From Gammaproteobacteria bacterium (lineage in GTDB: Bacteria > Pseudomonadota > Gammaproteobacteria > Steroidobacterales > Steroidobacteraceae): 64,000 nucleotides of DNA. The notes under the pieces were generated by a model. It worked only from the letters and a program-made list of their open reading frames with translations, was not told the origin of the DNA and ran no database searches. This document shows, in pieces, positions 26,834 through 36,035 of this stretch (position 1 is the stretch's first letter; each line of letters begins with the position of its first letter). Position numbers and translations under genes: made by a program. The DNA lies in NCBI GenBank assembly GCA_028293725.1, contig JAQGOE010000031.1, positions 36,079 through 100,078 of the forward strand, given 5' to 3'.

Positions 26834-29164
26834 TCACTGCTTCGATAACGATTCCGAATACGGCCGGCTCGCCACACTCGTCCCCCACTGCTTGTTGGGC
26901 CTCGACTGCATGACAAAATGCAACTCGCCCCCCGCCATGATTTCCTCGTGGCGGATGAAAGTCCGGGCCAGAGGCTTACCGTTGAGTCGGACAGATCCTA
27001 CATAACCATTGCTGTCGGAAAGATGCTCCACCACGATGGTGAATTGTTTGCCATTCGGCAGATGCAGCACGGCGTGGTCCAGGAATGGCCGGCCGATGAC
27101 ATACTCACCCGAGCCCGGGGTCACCGGATAGAAGCCGAAAGCCGTGAACAGAAGCCAGGCGGACATCTGGCCCAGGTCGTCGTTACCCGACAGGCCATCC
27201 GGCTTCGGCTGATACTGGCTCGCCACGATCTGCGCGAGGCGCTCCTGCGTGCGCCACGGAGCGCCCGCGTAGACATAGAGATAGCCAATGTGATGGCTCG
27301 GCTCATTGCCATGCGCGTAAAAGCCCACGAGACCTGAAATATCCTCGACATTGGCAAAGCTCGCGGGATCGACCTTCGAATCGAACAGCGTATCGAGCTT
27401 CTGCACGAAGCGCCGCTCGCCTCCCATATGACGAATCAACTCAGCGGTATCCTGCGGTGTGTACCAACTGTACTGCCACGCATTGCCCTCGGTGTAATCG
27501 CCATTGCCGGCGATCGTGGGGTCGAAGGGCACCCGGAATTTTCCATCGCTGTTACGGGCCCGGACAAATCCGGTCTTGTCATCAAAGACATTACGCCAAT
27601 TATCCGCGCGCGCGCGAAAGCGAGCCGCCACGTCGTTACGTCCCATTGCTTTCGCGACACGGGCGATAGTCCAGTCGTCGTACGCATATTCGACGGTCTT
27701 GGAAGCACCTTCTCGGTCCTTGTCGGCGGGCACCCAACCCGACTTCATGTACTGGTCGAGTCCCGCGTAACGGGCACTCGTGGCGCTGGCGACCATGGCA
27801 TCGAGCGCCTCGTCCGCGGAAAACCCGGGAATCCCCTTCAGATATGCATCCGCGATCACCGGCACCGCGTGATACCCGATCATGGTCCAGGTCTCCTGGC
27901 CGGCGAACTGCCATACGGGCAGCACACCCTCCGGACTCCATCGCCACGAGGCCAACAGCGAGCGGATGAAGTCCGTGTTGTCGGATTCCGGACGTAACAG
28001 GATCAGCAGCGGGTGTAGGGCGCGATAGGTATCCCAGAGTGAAAACGTCGAGCGAAACACGAACCCGTCCGCGTGATGCACCTCGTGGTCCGCGCCACGA
28101 TACGAGCCATCGACGTCCATGAACACGCTCGGCGCCATCAGTGAGTGATAGAGAGCCGTATACAGGCTGCGTCGCATAGGCTCAGCCGCCTCGATGTCGA
28201 GTGCAGCAAGAGCGTTACGCCACGCAGTCGCGGCCGCCGAGCGCTTTGCGTCGAAGTCCCACTGCGGCGCCTCCTGATTTAGATTGAGCAACGCGTTCTC
28301 TTCACTGACCGAAGAGATGGCGACCTTCACCAGCAGCTGTGACGCCGGTAGAGCGCCGAAATCGAACACGGCCATCAGCGCCCGCCCCTCGCGAAAATCG
28401 AGGTCGTCCCGGCCACCCCAGGGCTCGAATTTAGGGTCGTATTCCGGCTTCGGCTCCCGGTCGTAAAGACGCTGCGCCAGCGGCTTACTCGAGAAGCGCA
28501 TGGCGAAATACAACTGCCGCCCCGGCGCCCAACCCCGGGTCTCGCGATAACCCGTTACGGTGCCGTCCGGGCGCACCCGGATCCGCGACCACAACACCTT
28601 GCCCGGGTAGTCGTAAATACTGGAGCGCAGATCCACGAGCACGTGAGCGGGCTTGTCTGCCGGAAACGTGTAGCGATGCAACCCAACACGGGTGGTCGCC
28701 GTGAGCTCCGCGCGAACGCCATAGTCGGACAGTGTGACGGCGTAGTAACCCGGCTCGGCCCGCTCGGTATCGTGACTGAAGCGCGACCGATACCCGGATA
28801 AAGGTTTGTCGCCCTCACCCGGATCGAGACGAACGTCGCCCGCGATCGGCACCGTGAGCACATCGCCGAGATCGGAATGTCCCGCGCCCGAAAAGTGCGT
28901 GTGCGAGAACCCCAGGATCGTCGGATCCTTGTACTGGTAGCCCGCGGCCCAGGGATAGCTCTGTTTGTAGTAGCGGGTCTGTGTATCCGGGCTCAACTGG
29001 ATCATGCCGAAAGGCACCGTCGCACCCGGGAAAGTATGTCCGCCGCCTTCGGTCCCAATGAACGGGTCCACGGCGGAGAAGGCATCGGCGGCGAAACACC
29101 CGCCAGCGCCCGTCACCACCAGCAGCGACAACAGGACAACAATCGAAATACGCGAAACCATCAT
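26834..29164 (-). CDS. GH92 family alpha-mannosidase
   Basis: A 776-residue exported glycoside hydrolase family 92 enzyme (calcium-dependent exo-alpha-mannosidase, often alpha-1,2). A signal peptide ends near FAADA. Family blocks include VDPFIGTEGGGHTFPGATVPFGMIQLSPDT-type sequence at residues ~33-60, GFSHTHFSGAGHSDLGDV, the GYHAVPVIADAYLKG block, and the C-terminal SAWLLFTAFGFYPVTPGSGEYVIG. It suggests use of mannose-containing glycans from fungi, plants or host glycoproteins. It is a single gene, with no transporter or regulator beside it. Confidence 0.93.
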   Translation of the reverse strand: MMVSRISIVVLLSLLVVTGAGGCFAADAFSAVDPFIGTEGGGHTFPGATVPFGMIQLSPDTQTRYYKQSYPWAAGYQYKDPTILGFSHTHFSGAGHSDLGDVLTVPIAGDVRLDPGEGDKPLSGYRSRFSHDTERAEPGYYAVTLSDYGVRAELTATTRVGLHRYTFPADKPAHVLVDLRSSIYDYPGKVLWSRIRVRPDGTVTGYRETRGWAPGRQLYFAMRFSSKPLAQRLYDREPKPEYDPKFEPWGGRDDLDFREGRALMAVFDFGALPASQLLVKVAISSVSEENALLNLNQEAPQWDFDAKRSAAATAWRNALAALDIEAAEPMRRSLYTALYHSLMAPSVFMDVDGSYRGADHEVHHADGFVFRSTFSLWDTYRALHPLLILLRPESDNTDFIRSLLASWRWSPEGVLPVWQFAGQETWTMIGYHAVPVIADAYLKGIPGFSADEALDAMVASATSARYAGLDQYMKSGWVPADKDREGASKTVEYAYDDWTIARVAKAMGRNDVAARFRARADNWRNVFDDKTGFVRARNSDGKFRVPFDPTIAGNGDYTEGNAWQYSWYTPQDTAELIRHMGGERRFVQKLDTLFDSKVDPASFANVEDISGLVGFYAHGNEPSHHIGYLYVYAGAPWRTQERLAQIVASQYQPKPDGLSGNDDLGQMSAWLLFTAFGFYPVTPGSGEYVIGRPFLDHAVLHLPNGKQFTIVVEHLSDSNGYVGSVRLNGKPLARTFIRHEEIMAGGELHFVMQSRPNKQWGTSVASRPYSESLSKQ

Positions 29165-29227
29165 ATTGAGGGCGCTTCTCGTGCAGCGGAGTCGCGCGAT
29201 GATAGTTCATCAGGCCCCCAATGAAAC

Positions 29228-29258
29228 GGGCCGCGTGAGCTTGGAGGTCACGCGGCCC
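29228..29258 (-). terminator. Hairpin terminator of the PepSY gene
   Basis: An 11-bp perfect stem (GGGCCGCGTGA / TCACGCGGCCC) with a 9-nt loop lies 25 bp past the stop of the minus-strand PepSY gene. On that strand it is followed by GTTTCATT, a weak T-tract. It would insulate the gene from GH92 downstream. Confidence 0.6.
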
Positions 29259-29283
29259 GATCGATCATCCGGATCCGTCCAGG

Positions 29284-29817
29284 TTACTTCGCCGAGGCGA
29301 TCTTCCCGTCAGCGCCATTCACTTTCACCTTCTCCGTGGTGCCGTCGGCCTTCGCGACCTTTACGGTGTACCGCACGGTGTCCCCGTCACGGTCCGCATC
29401 GGCGTCCACAGCCTTACCACCCGACTGCGCCTCGGCGGTCTTGATCGCGCCCTTCAGTGACGTCGGCGCGCTGGCAAGCGCATCGGGTTTGATACGAGTA
29501 AACATCTTCTCGAACGGCTCGTTCGAGGCCTTGGTGACCTTACCAGTGGCGGTGCTGACCCGGTACTCGGTCAACTTCGAGCCATCGCTACTCAACACCT
29601 TGATGTCGTAGTGGCCCATAGTGCCCTTCTTGGCCATGTAGTCCGCCGTGACCGCCTGGCCGCTGCCTTCCTTCTCGGCAATGCCAATGGCGTCATTCAG
29701 CGAGACGTTCGCCTTGCTGAGGGTCGCGTCCTCACGCGCCGGGTTCGCGGCCTGGGCTCCAGTTACCGCACAGCCCATGGCAAGGGCTACCGCCAATGCA
29801 ATCGCTTTGGTCTTCAT
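29284..29817 (-). CDS. Exported PepSY-domain protein
   Basis: A 177-residue protein with a signal peptide (MKTKAIALAVALAMGCAVTGAQA) and two PepSY-like repeats, about residues 38-100 (VSLNDAIGIAEKEGSGQAV, YRVSTATGKVTK) and 115-175 (TSLKGAIKTAEAQSGGKAV, KVNGADGKIAS). PepSY domains are periplasmic and often inhibit proteases. The ATG at 29817 has GGAGGACGG. A strong hairpin follows its stop. Confidence 0.85.
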   Translation of the reverse strand: MKTKAIALAVALAMGCAVTGAQAANPAREDATLSKANVSLNDAIGIAEKEGSGQAVTADYMAKKGTMGHYDIKVLSSDGSKLTEYRVSTATGKVTKASNEPFEKMFTRIKPDALASAPTSLKGAIKTAEAQSGGKAVDADADRDGDTVRYTVKVAKADGTTEKVKVNGADGKIASAK

Positions 29818-29923
29818 GTCCGTCCTCCACGCGTTGCTATCACAGCGATTAGAACGGACGCACTGCCCCGGGGTTCCCCGCATGACAAACTGGGCAGTTA
29901 GAAGTTTGAATGTTCAGCGTGCG

Positions 29924-30796
29924 TTAAGACTTCTGCAAACGCCGATAAACCCCGAGATGTCGGATCGCGTGTTGGCGTTTGCCGGCCACTTCGTACAGGC
30001 GCGCGATATTGAAGTGCGCATCGGCGAAGTCGGGATCCTCGGCGAGTGCCTGTTGATAGACCTCGATCGCCTCGTCCGCGCGCGCGGTATCCTCCAACAG
30101 CACGGCGAGATTGAATAACAACGTAGGATCGGGCTCGCACTCGCGCAGCGCGTCGCGATAGACGCGCTCCGCCTCTGCCAGGCGCCCGGCCTCATGGTGC
30201 AGGCGACCGACGTTCACCCGTGCGCCAAGCTGCCGAACATCCAGCGCAAGACAGCGCTCATACGCCTCGACCGCCTCGGCGACATTGCGGCTCTCCGCCG
30301 CCAGTCCGCGCTCGAACCACGTGTGCGCCTCGCCCGACATGTCCTCCTTGTCAGACATGTCCTCCTTGTCAGACATGCCCTCCTTGCCAGGCATGTCCTC
30401 CGGGCGGCGCTTGATCTCCCTGATCTGCAACGAGTCGCCCGCGACACTGACATCGAGCTCGAGCAGGTATTGGCCGGATTCCGGCTGCCAATGACTGCCG
30501 TCCCGTCGTACGACGACCTCGTCGCCGACAGCGCAGATCGTGAAGCCGGTGAGCGGCACGGACTTTGGCAACTGCCGCCGCAAGGCCAGCAGCGAGCGAC
30601 CGATGCGGCGAGGCGGCACTTTCGCCTGCACCAGCGCGCGTGCCGCACGCAGAGTCACGAGATCCTGGAAGGAGAAGCGATATTCGCGCCGCGGCCCGCG
30701 CGCCGGATTCACAAAGCCGCGCGAGATGAGTCCGCGGATCGTGCCGCGCGACAAATGCAACATCCGCGCGACCTCGCTAACTCCATAGGAGTGCAT
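29924..30796 (-). CDS. MerR-like HTH protein with TPR repeats, next to Ku
   Basis: A 290-residue protein. Residues ~1-70 are a MerR-like winged helix (YGVSEVARMLHLSRGTIRGLI, YRFSFQDLVTLRAARAL). A central region ends in a hydrophilic repeat (KEGMSDKEDMSDKEDMSGE) encoded by 18-bp tandem repeats. Residues ~165-290 are TPR units (AVEAYERCLALD, AERVYRDALRECEPD, AIEVYQQALAEDPDFADAHFNIARLYE). The ATG at 30796 has CCGGAGGG; a TTG further upstream is less likely. It starts 21 bp after the Ku stop, so both are probably co-transcribed. Confidence 0.82.
   Translation of the reverse strand: MHSYGVSEVARMLHLSRGTIRGLISRGFVNPARGPRREYRFSFQDLVTLRAARALVQAKVPPRRIGRSLLALRRQLPKSVPLTGFTICAVGDEVVVRRDGSHWQPESGQYLLELDVSVAGDSLQIREIKRRPEDMPGKEGMSDKEDMSDKEDMSGEAHTWFERGLAAESRNVAEAVEAYERCLALDVRQLGARVNVGRLHHEAGRLAEAERVYRDALRECEPDPTLLFNLAVLLEDTARADEAIEVYQQALAEDPDFADAHFNIARLYEVAGKRQHAIRHLGVYRRLQKS
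30336..30407. repeat. Four 18-bp tandem repeats within the HTH-TPR gene
   Basis: Units start at 30336, 30354, 30372 and 30390. The first two (GACATGTCCTCCTTGTCA) are identical and the last two are diverged. They encode a six-residue repeat of the K-E-D/G-M-S-D type between the HTH and TPR parts. Copy number could vary by slippage without breaking the frame. Confidence 0.85.
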
Positions 30797-30817
30797 CAAC
30801 CCTCCGGTATGCGCCAA

Positions 30818-31690
30818 CTAGCGGCTCGAGGCTTTGCGAGTCGCTGCGGCCTTCTTCTGCACGCGCTTCGGCGGCTTGCGCTCGCCCAGTTGCGAGGTCT
30901 CCTCGCGCGCATGCGTGTTGCGCTTCAGGCTGGCGCGCAGCGCTTCCATGAGATCGATCACCTTGCCGTCGCCGGTAGGAGTCGGCTCGGCGAGCGTGAT
31001 CTCCTCACCCTCCACCTTCTTCTGTATGGCAGCCTCGATGCGCGCTTTCACCTCGTCGGTATACGCGGTTGGCTCGAAGCGATCCGTGGTCTGCTGATCG
31101 ATGAGCTGCTGTGCCAACTTCAACTCGGCATCCCGGACCTTCGTCTCCTCCACTTCCAACTCGCTGATGGGCACGACCTCGGGCGCGAAATGCAGCTGGT
31201 GCAGCACCAGCCCATTCTCCATCGGTCGCAGAATGACGACGTGCTCTCTGCCACGCGTGGCCCAACGCCCCACCGCGCAGCGCTTGCTCTCACGCAGGGC
31301 CGTGGCAAACAGTGTGTAGGGCTTGGCACCGCCCTTGTCGGGAGCAAGGTAGTAGGTGGTGTTGAAATAGACAGGGTCTACCGAATCCAGCGGCACGAAC
31401 TCCTGCACGTCGATGCTGCGGGTGCCGGTCTCCTCCAGCGCCTTGATCTCCGCCGGAGTAAACATTACATACTGATCCTTGGCGAACTCGTAGCCTTTGA
31501 CGATATCCTCGCGCTCGACCACGACCCCCTCCTTGGCGCAGACGTATTGCTGCTTGAGTCGCGAGCCATCCTTCTTATGGAGCATATTGAAGTGGATCGA
31601 GCCGGTACTCCGGGTGGCGGAATACAATTTCACCGGAATGGCGACCAGCCCGAAAGAGACAGTCAGTGAAGCAATCGATCTCGCGGCCAT
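30818..31690 (-). CDS. ku: Ku protein (non-homologous end joining)
   Basis: A 290-residue prokaryotic Ku homodimer subunit that binds DNA double-strand ends and recruits LigD. It begins SIASLTVSFGLVAIPVKLYSAT, has IHFNMLHKKDGSRLKQQYVCA, and includes the conserved YYLAPDKGGAKPYTLFATAL and ELKLAQQLID blocks. A basic C-terminal tail (KRVQKKAAATRKASSR) follows. The ATG at 31690 is preceded by GGGAGGG. No ligD lies in the window. Confidence 0.96.
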   Translation of the reverse strand: MAARSIASLTVSFGLVAIPVKLYSATRSTGSIHFNMLHKKDGSRLKQQYVCAKEGVVVEREDIVKGYEFAKDQYVMFTPAEIKALEETGTRSIDVQEFVPLDSVDPVYFNTTYYLAPDKGGAKPYTLFATALRESKRCAVGRWATRGREHVVILRPMENGLVLHQLHFAPEVVPISELEVEETKVRDAELKLAQQLIDQQTTDRFEPTAYTDEVKARIEAAIQKKVEGEEITLAEPTPTGDGKVIDLMEALRASLKRNTHAREETSQLGERKPPKRVQKKAAATRKASSR

Positions 31691-31886
31691 GAAAAATGCC
31701 CTCCCATTCGATGCAGCAAGTTCCGGCCCCACTTCCCCGAGCTTGGGGGTAAAGTACGACCCGGTGCCCTAAGACGACCTGTAAGTCCACACAGCATAGT
31801 ATAAGCACATGATCGACCTACGTTTGTGGCCGACTTCAACCTCCGTGACCCAGGAATTGAAAAGCACCCGCTCCTGAGTCGACCCC

Positions 31887-32225
31887 ATGAAAGCCAAACA
31901 CACGTTTCGCGGCGTGGTGATCCACGAAAATCAGCCGCGATTCAAGGGAATTACGCCCGTACCCGCGCCGACGGCCAAATCAGGACCGGCGCGGATCAGG
32001 GTCGGGCGCGAAATCTCCGGTCGGGGCGGCAAAGGCGTCTCGGTCATATCCGGACTACCGCTGGCGGGTGAGGCGCTCGAGGAGCTCGCGACGCGCCTGA
32101 AGAAGACCTGTGGAGCCGGTGGCGCGGTCAAGGACGGCACGATCGAGATCCAGGGCGACCATCGTGACCGCCTCGTCGCCGAGCTGGGTAAGCTCGGATA
32201 CGACGCGAAGCGCTCGGGCGGCTGA
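31887..32225 (+). CDS. yciH: SUI1/eIF1-like translation factor YciH
   Basis: A 112-residue SUI1-domain protein. ARIRVGREISGRGGKGVSVI at residues ~35-54 and the C-terminal GGAVKDGTIEIQGDHRDRL are the eIF1 hallmarks. Bacterial members are thought to influence initiation fidelity. The ribosome site is weak. A TATAAG box about 80 bp upstream, in the gap from Ku, is a possible -10. Confidence 0.9.
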   Translation: MKAKHTFRGVVIHENQPRFKGITPVPAPTAKSGPARIRVGREISGRGGKGVSVISGLPLAGEALEELATRLKKTCGAGGAVKDGTIEIQGDHRDRLVAELGKLGYDAKRSGG

Positions 32226-32267
32226 GATGCCGCCGCTCGGAACTTACACATAATGCAGGAGTTTGGA

Positions 32268-32888
32268 ATGAGCACCTCAGAGGGGTCACCCATGTCACAT
32301 GATCACCGTACCCCCAGGGGGTCAGGCAGCGCATGGCTGTTCGCGCTGAACTTTTTTCGTCATCCCAAGATGCTCGGCTCGATCGTTCCGAGCTCGCGCT
32401 TCCTCATCCGCCAGCTCCTCGAGCCGGTCGACTGGGGGCAGGCGCGGGTCATCGTGGAATACGGCCCCGGCGTTGGTGTCATCACCACCGAGGTGCTGCG
32501 ACGCATGGGCCCCGATACGATGCTCATCGCCATCGAAACCAACCCGGACTTCGTCAGCTACCTGCGCGATTCCATCAAGGACGAGCGGCTGCACGTCGTC
32601 GAGGGCTCCGCGGAGTCCGTGGACGAGATCCTGCGCCGCTACGGGCAAAGCAACGCCAGCTACATCATTTCCGGAATTCCCTTCAGCACCATTCCCGCCC
32701 CGGTGCGTGAGCGAATCCTGTTGAAAACCTGCGAGGTCCTCAAGCCCGGGGGCTCGTTCCTGGTGTACCAGTTCTCCAGTCGCGTTCTGCAGGACCTGCA
32801 GCGGATTTTCCGTTACGTGCGCCGTAAATTCGAGCCCCTGAACGTGCTGCCCGCGCACCTCTTCTTCTGCCAGCCTGACACGGCCTGA
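32268..32888 (+). CDS. Phospholipid N-methyltransferase-like SAM-dependent methyltransferase (PmtA type)
   Basis: A 206-residue class I methyltransferase. It contains FFRHPKMLGSIVPSSRFL near residue 35, the SAM motif VEYGPGVGVITTEVL and SYIISGIPFSTIP. This pattern is shared by Rhodobacter-type PmtA and KsgA-like enzymes. The likely reaction is methylation of phosphatidylethanolamine at the membrane. I chose the ATG at 32268 (AGGAG 7 nt upstream) rather than the in-frame ATG at 32253. The downstream RDD frame overlaps its end. Confidence 0.78.
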   Translation: MSTSEGSPMSHDHRTPRGSGSAWLFALNFFRHPKMLGSIVPSSRFLIRQLLEPVDWGQARVIVEYGPGVGVITTEVLRRMGPDTMLIAIETNPDFVSYLRDSIKDERLHVVEGSAESVDEILRRYGQSNASYIISGIPFSTIPAPVRERILLKTCEVLKPGGSFLVYQFSSRVLQDLQRIFRYVRRKFEPLNVLPAHLFFCQPDTA

Positions 32889-33588
32889 GCGCGCGGAAAT
32901 TCTCGATACCATCGTTACCGCCGAGACTCCGGAGGGCATCCTGCTGGAGCTGCGCCCTGCCGGCCTGACGGCGCGCTGTTACGCCTTTCTGCTGGACATG
33001 CTGGTCAAGCTGGCCGTCATTTACGTGTTCGAAATGGCGGCGGTATTCGCGGGGGGGATTGGCGTCGCTCTGAACATCATCCTGTTCTTCGCCCTGGAGT
33101 GGCTCTACCCGGTGGCGTTCGAGCTGACACGATGGGGCGCCACACCGGGCAAACGCAGCCTCGGATTACGGGTGATCATGGACAACGGCCTGCCGGTAAC
33201 ACCGGCGGCGTCACTGACCCGGAATCTGCTGCGCGCCGCCGACTTCCTCCCCCTCTTATACGGCTTCGCCGTGGTGAGCATGCTGCTGCGCCGTGACTCC
33301 AAGCGCCTGGGAGATCTCGCCGCTGCGACGCTCGTCGTGTATCAGCCCCGGCCGGCCGCTAGAATTCCGGACAACGATATTGCTCCGCTTGCGCCCGCCA
33401 TCGCCTTGGCTCCCCAGGACCAGGCCGCGGTCATCGCCCTGGCCGCACGGGCACCGCGGCTCACAGCGGCCCGCGTCGACGAGCTAGCGGCCCTCGCCGG
33501 TGCGGTCGTGGGCAACGCCGGCCAGTCGGGGCCAGAGGTGACCCGGCGCGTGCTCGGAGTCGCGCAATGGTTCCTGGGACGACGCTGA
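32875..33588 (+). CDS. RDD-family membrane protein, non-ATG start
   Basis: The reading frame encodes ILDTIVTAETPEGILLELRP followed by AGLTARCYAFLLDM, the normal start of an RDD protein that precedes MoxR operons. No ATG, GTG or TTG lies between the previous in-frame stop (32839) and this block. The best candidate is CTG at 32875 (237 residues); ATT at 32899 is another. The first ATG (32998) would cut off the conserved N-terminus. The RDD domain has helices at about residues 40-85 and 105-140 and the motif WGATPGKRSLGLRV. The C-terminal ~80 residues are cytoplasmic and Ala-rich. Confidence 0.72.
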   Translation: MTRPERAEILDTIVTAETPEGILLELRPAGLTARCYAFLLDMLVKLAVIYVFEMAAVFAGGIGVALNIILFFALEWLYPVAFELTRWGATPGKRSLGLRVIMDNGLPVTPAASLTRNLLRAADFLPLLYGFAVVSMLLRRDSKRLGDLAAATLVVYQPRPAARIPDNDIAPLAPAIALAPQDQAAVIALAARAPRLTAARVDELAALAGAVVGNAGQSGPEVTRRVLGVAQWFLGRR

Positions 33589-33603
33589 CACGGAGTAGCG
33601 CTG

Positions 33604-34587
33604 ATGACGCCCCTGCAGTTTGAGCAGAGCCACCAGCACGAGTGGGACGAATTGCAGACGCTGCTCGCCCAGCTGCATAAGTCAGTGCGGGCACGGGCGG
33701 CCGATGGACAACCGATCGCGGGGGAACGGGTCGCCACCCTCTATCGGCGCGCCTGCGAGCAACTGGCGCTGGCCCGGGCGCGGGCCTATCCGGCTTATCT
33801 GACCGACCGGCTGGAGCAGCTCACGTCCGATGCGCACCAGCTGATCTATCAGCATGCGGAGTTGGGCTGGAGTCGCCTGAAACGCATGGTGGCGTACGAT
33901 TTTCCGCGGGCCGTCCGGGCCCAGTCCGCCTACCTCTGGATCGCACTGGCGGTGTTCGCGGTCCCCACGCTGGTCCTGGGCTACGCAGTCTATTTCCGTC
34001 CGGAGCTGATTCTCACCGTGGTCGACGCCAGGACGGCCGCGAGCTTCCAGGACATGTATTCGGAGAGTGCTACCGCCATCGGCCGCACCCGCGATGCCCA
34101 GAACGACTGGGTGATGTTTGGCTTCTACATCAACAACAACATCAGTGTCGCGTTCCAATGTTTCGCCGGCGGCTTGTTCGCCGGGGTCGGGAGCCTCTTC
34201 TTTCTGGCGTTCAACGGCGCCTACGGCGGCGCCATCGCCGGTTACCTGACGGAGAAAGGCCTCGGCGCCACCTTCTATTCCTTCATAGTCACTCACGCCG
34301 CCTTCGAATTGACGGCGATCGTGTTATCGGGAGCCGCCGGCCTGCGGCTCGGTCACGCCCTGCTCGTTCCTGGCCGATACACCCGCCTGCAGTCGCTGGT
34401 GCGCGCCGCGAAGGAATCCGCCGTCATCATCTACGGAGTGGTGGCGATGCTGCTCATCGCAGCAGCCCTGGAAGCATTCTGGTCGTCGGCGAAATGGATG
34501 CCGCCGATCATGAAATACGGGGTCGCGGCCATCTGTTGGATCGCGGTGCTCTCCTATCTGACCTTGCAGGGCCGAAGTGCGCGTTGA
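33604..34587 (+). CDS. SpoIIM/DUF95-family membrane protein
   Basis: A 327-residue stage II sporulation protein M-like membrane protein. It has an N-terminal cytoplasmic helical part (~100 residues), then about six membrane segments with the signature MFGFYINNNISVAFQCFAGG and AFNGAYGGAIAGYL. In non-sporulating bacteria such proteins accompany MoxR/DUF58 operons; the role is unknown. The next gene overlaps its end by 11 bp. Confidence 0.9.
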   Translation: MTPLQFEQSHQHEWDELQTLLAQLHKSVRARAADGQPIAGERVATLYRRACEQLALARARAYPAYLTDRLEQLTSDAHQLIYQHAELGWSRLKRMVAYDFPRAVRAQSAYLWIALAVFAVPTLVLGYAVYFRPELILTVVDARTAASFQDMYSESATAIGRTRDAQNDWVMFGFYINNNISVAFQCFAGGLFAGVGSLFFLAFNGAYGGAIAGYLTEKGLGATFYSFIVTHAAFELTAIVLSGAAGLRLGHALLVPGRYTRLQSLVRAAKESAVIIYGVVAMLLIAAALEAFWSSAKWMPPIMKYGVAAICWIAVLSYLTLQGRSAR

Positions 34588-35314
34588 CGCGTTTGCCATC
34601 CGGCTGCGCCCCCGCGCCAACTTCGAGGCCGCCGACCTCGGCGTGCGCCTGTGCCAAAGCGCGGCGCGCAGCGTTTTCCCCTGCTATCTCGCCGTGTTGG
34701 TGCCGGTCACCGCGCTGGCGCTCGCATCCTTCGAGATCGCCGCGTGGCTGCCCATCCTCGTGCTGTGGTGGGCCAAACCTTGGTTGGATCGAACGATATT
34801 GTTCGCGTTGTCGCGCGCGGCCTTCGGACAGCCGACACGCCCCGCCGATGTATGGCGTGAGCAACGTCAGGTCTGGTGGAGCCAGCTGTTTCTGACACTC
34901 ACCTGGCGGCGCCTCTCGCCGTGGCGATCGTTCACCCAACCTGTCTATCAACTCGAAGGGCTGCGTGGCGCCGAGTTGCGCGCCCGGGTGCGGCAGATCC
35001 GCACAGGCCGGGAACGCGCGAGCACCGGCATCTCTTCGGCATTCGGCGCCGCGGAAACCTCATTGTTGATTGCGCTGGTGTCGCTGATCGGATGGTTCGC
35101 ACCCCACGGGACCGGAGAGAGTCTGGCGGTGCAGATCTTCACAGGGGCCAGCTCGGGTTGGCTCGATCTGGTTTTCAGCATCGGGTACGCCATGACGATC
35201 GGGTTTGTCGAGCCGTTTTACGTGGCCGCCGGCTTCGCTCTCTACCTGAATCGCCGCGCCGAACTCGAGGCGTGGGACATCGAACAGGAGTTCCGCCGTG
35301 CGTTCGGAAGTTGA
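34577..35314 (+). CDS. Membrane protein of the MoxR operon, family not recognised
   Basis: A 245-residue protein with a GTG start that overlaps SpoIIM. It has hydrophobic segments at about residues 35-65, 160-175 and 190-225 and a basic central stretch. It carries no catalytic motif that I recognise. Proteins of this position and size, encoded between SpoIIM and DUF4129, are a regular part of the proteobacterial MoxR operon. Confidence 0.75.
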   Translation: MRVDAFAIRLRPRANFEAADLGVRLCQSAARSVFPCYLAVLVPVTALALASFEIAAWLPILVLWWAKPWLDRTILFALSRAAFGQPTRPADVWREQRQVWWSQLFLTLTWRRLSPWRSFTQPVYQLEGLRGAELRARVRQIRTGRERASTGISSAFGAAETSLLIALVSLIGWFAPHGTGESLAVQIFTGASSGWLDLVFSIGYAMTIGFVEPFYVAAGFALYLNRRAELEAWDIEQEFRRAFGS

Positions 35315-36035
35315 GACCGCGCGCCGGCGAACCCGGGCGGGCGCGGGCGCGGCGCTGGCTCTCATGACACTTCTGACGGCCATCACCACAACAGCAGCCG
35401 AGGCGCCACAACCGACGCGCGAGCAGGTAGCGGCGGCTGTCGAGAAGCTCAAAGCGGACCCCAACCTCGGCATCGACAATAAAACCCGCAAGCTGGTGCG
35501 GAATTCAAAAGCCGAGCCGAACACGCCACCGCCTTCGCCCGGCTGGTTGAATTGGCTCGCCGACGCCTTCGGATGGTTCGCCAGCACGGCTCGCGCGCTG
35601 CTGTGGGTGTCGGGCGTTCTGCTGGTGGGTATTCTGGCGCTCTACATCAAACGCTTCGTCGAATCCCGTGGCGAGCGGTCGGTCCCGTTGCGATTCTCGA
35701 TGCCGACGCACGTGCGCGATCTCGACATCCGACCGGAATCGCTTCCGGATGATGTTGGCGGTGCAGCGCTCGAATTATGGGAGCGCGGCGAGCATCGTGC
35801 CGCACTGGCCCTACTCTACCGCGGCTTGTTGTCACGATTGGCGCACGTCCACGCTGTTCCCATTCGCGACTCGAGCACCGAAGGCGACTGCCTGGCCCTG
35901 GCCGCGACACACCTGCCGGCAGCCCGGGTAGCGTACGTGGAACGGTTGATACGGGTCTGGCAACGTGCGGTATACGGCAACATCGACCCCACTTCGGAAG
36001 AGTTTAACTCCCTCAGCACGGGCTTCTCCGCGTGA
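35298..36035 (+). CDS. DUF4129 domain membrane protein
   Basis: A 245-residue protein with an N-terminal signal-like helix (ALALMTLLTAITTTAAEA), a Pro-rich linker, one transmembrane helix near residues 97-117 (ALLWVSGVLLVGILALYI) and a C-terminal DUF4129 domain (HRAALALLYRGLLSRLA, LIRVWQRAVYGN). DUF4129 occurs in transglutaminase-like proteins and MoxR operons. The start is GTG at 35298, overlapping the previous gene by 17 bp. Confidence 0.85.
   Translation: MRSEVETARRRTRAGAGAALALMTLLTAITTTAAEAPQPTREQVAAAVEKLKADPNLGIDNKTRKLVRNSKAEPNTPPPSPGWLNWLADAFGWFASTARALLWVSGVLLVGILALYIKRFVESRGERSVPLRFSMPTHVRDLDIRPESLPDDVGGAALELWERGEHRAALALLYRGLLSRLAHVHAVPIRDSSTEGDCLALAATHLPAARVAYVERLIRVWQRAVYGNIDPTSEEFNSLSTGFSA

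Noticed and set aside
30336..30407. CRISPR-like short repeats
   Set aside because: The 18-bp units are directly tandem without spacers and remain in frame within a protein gene.
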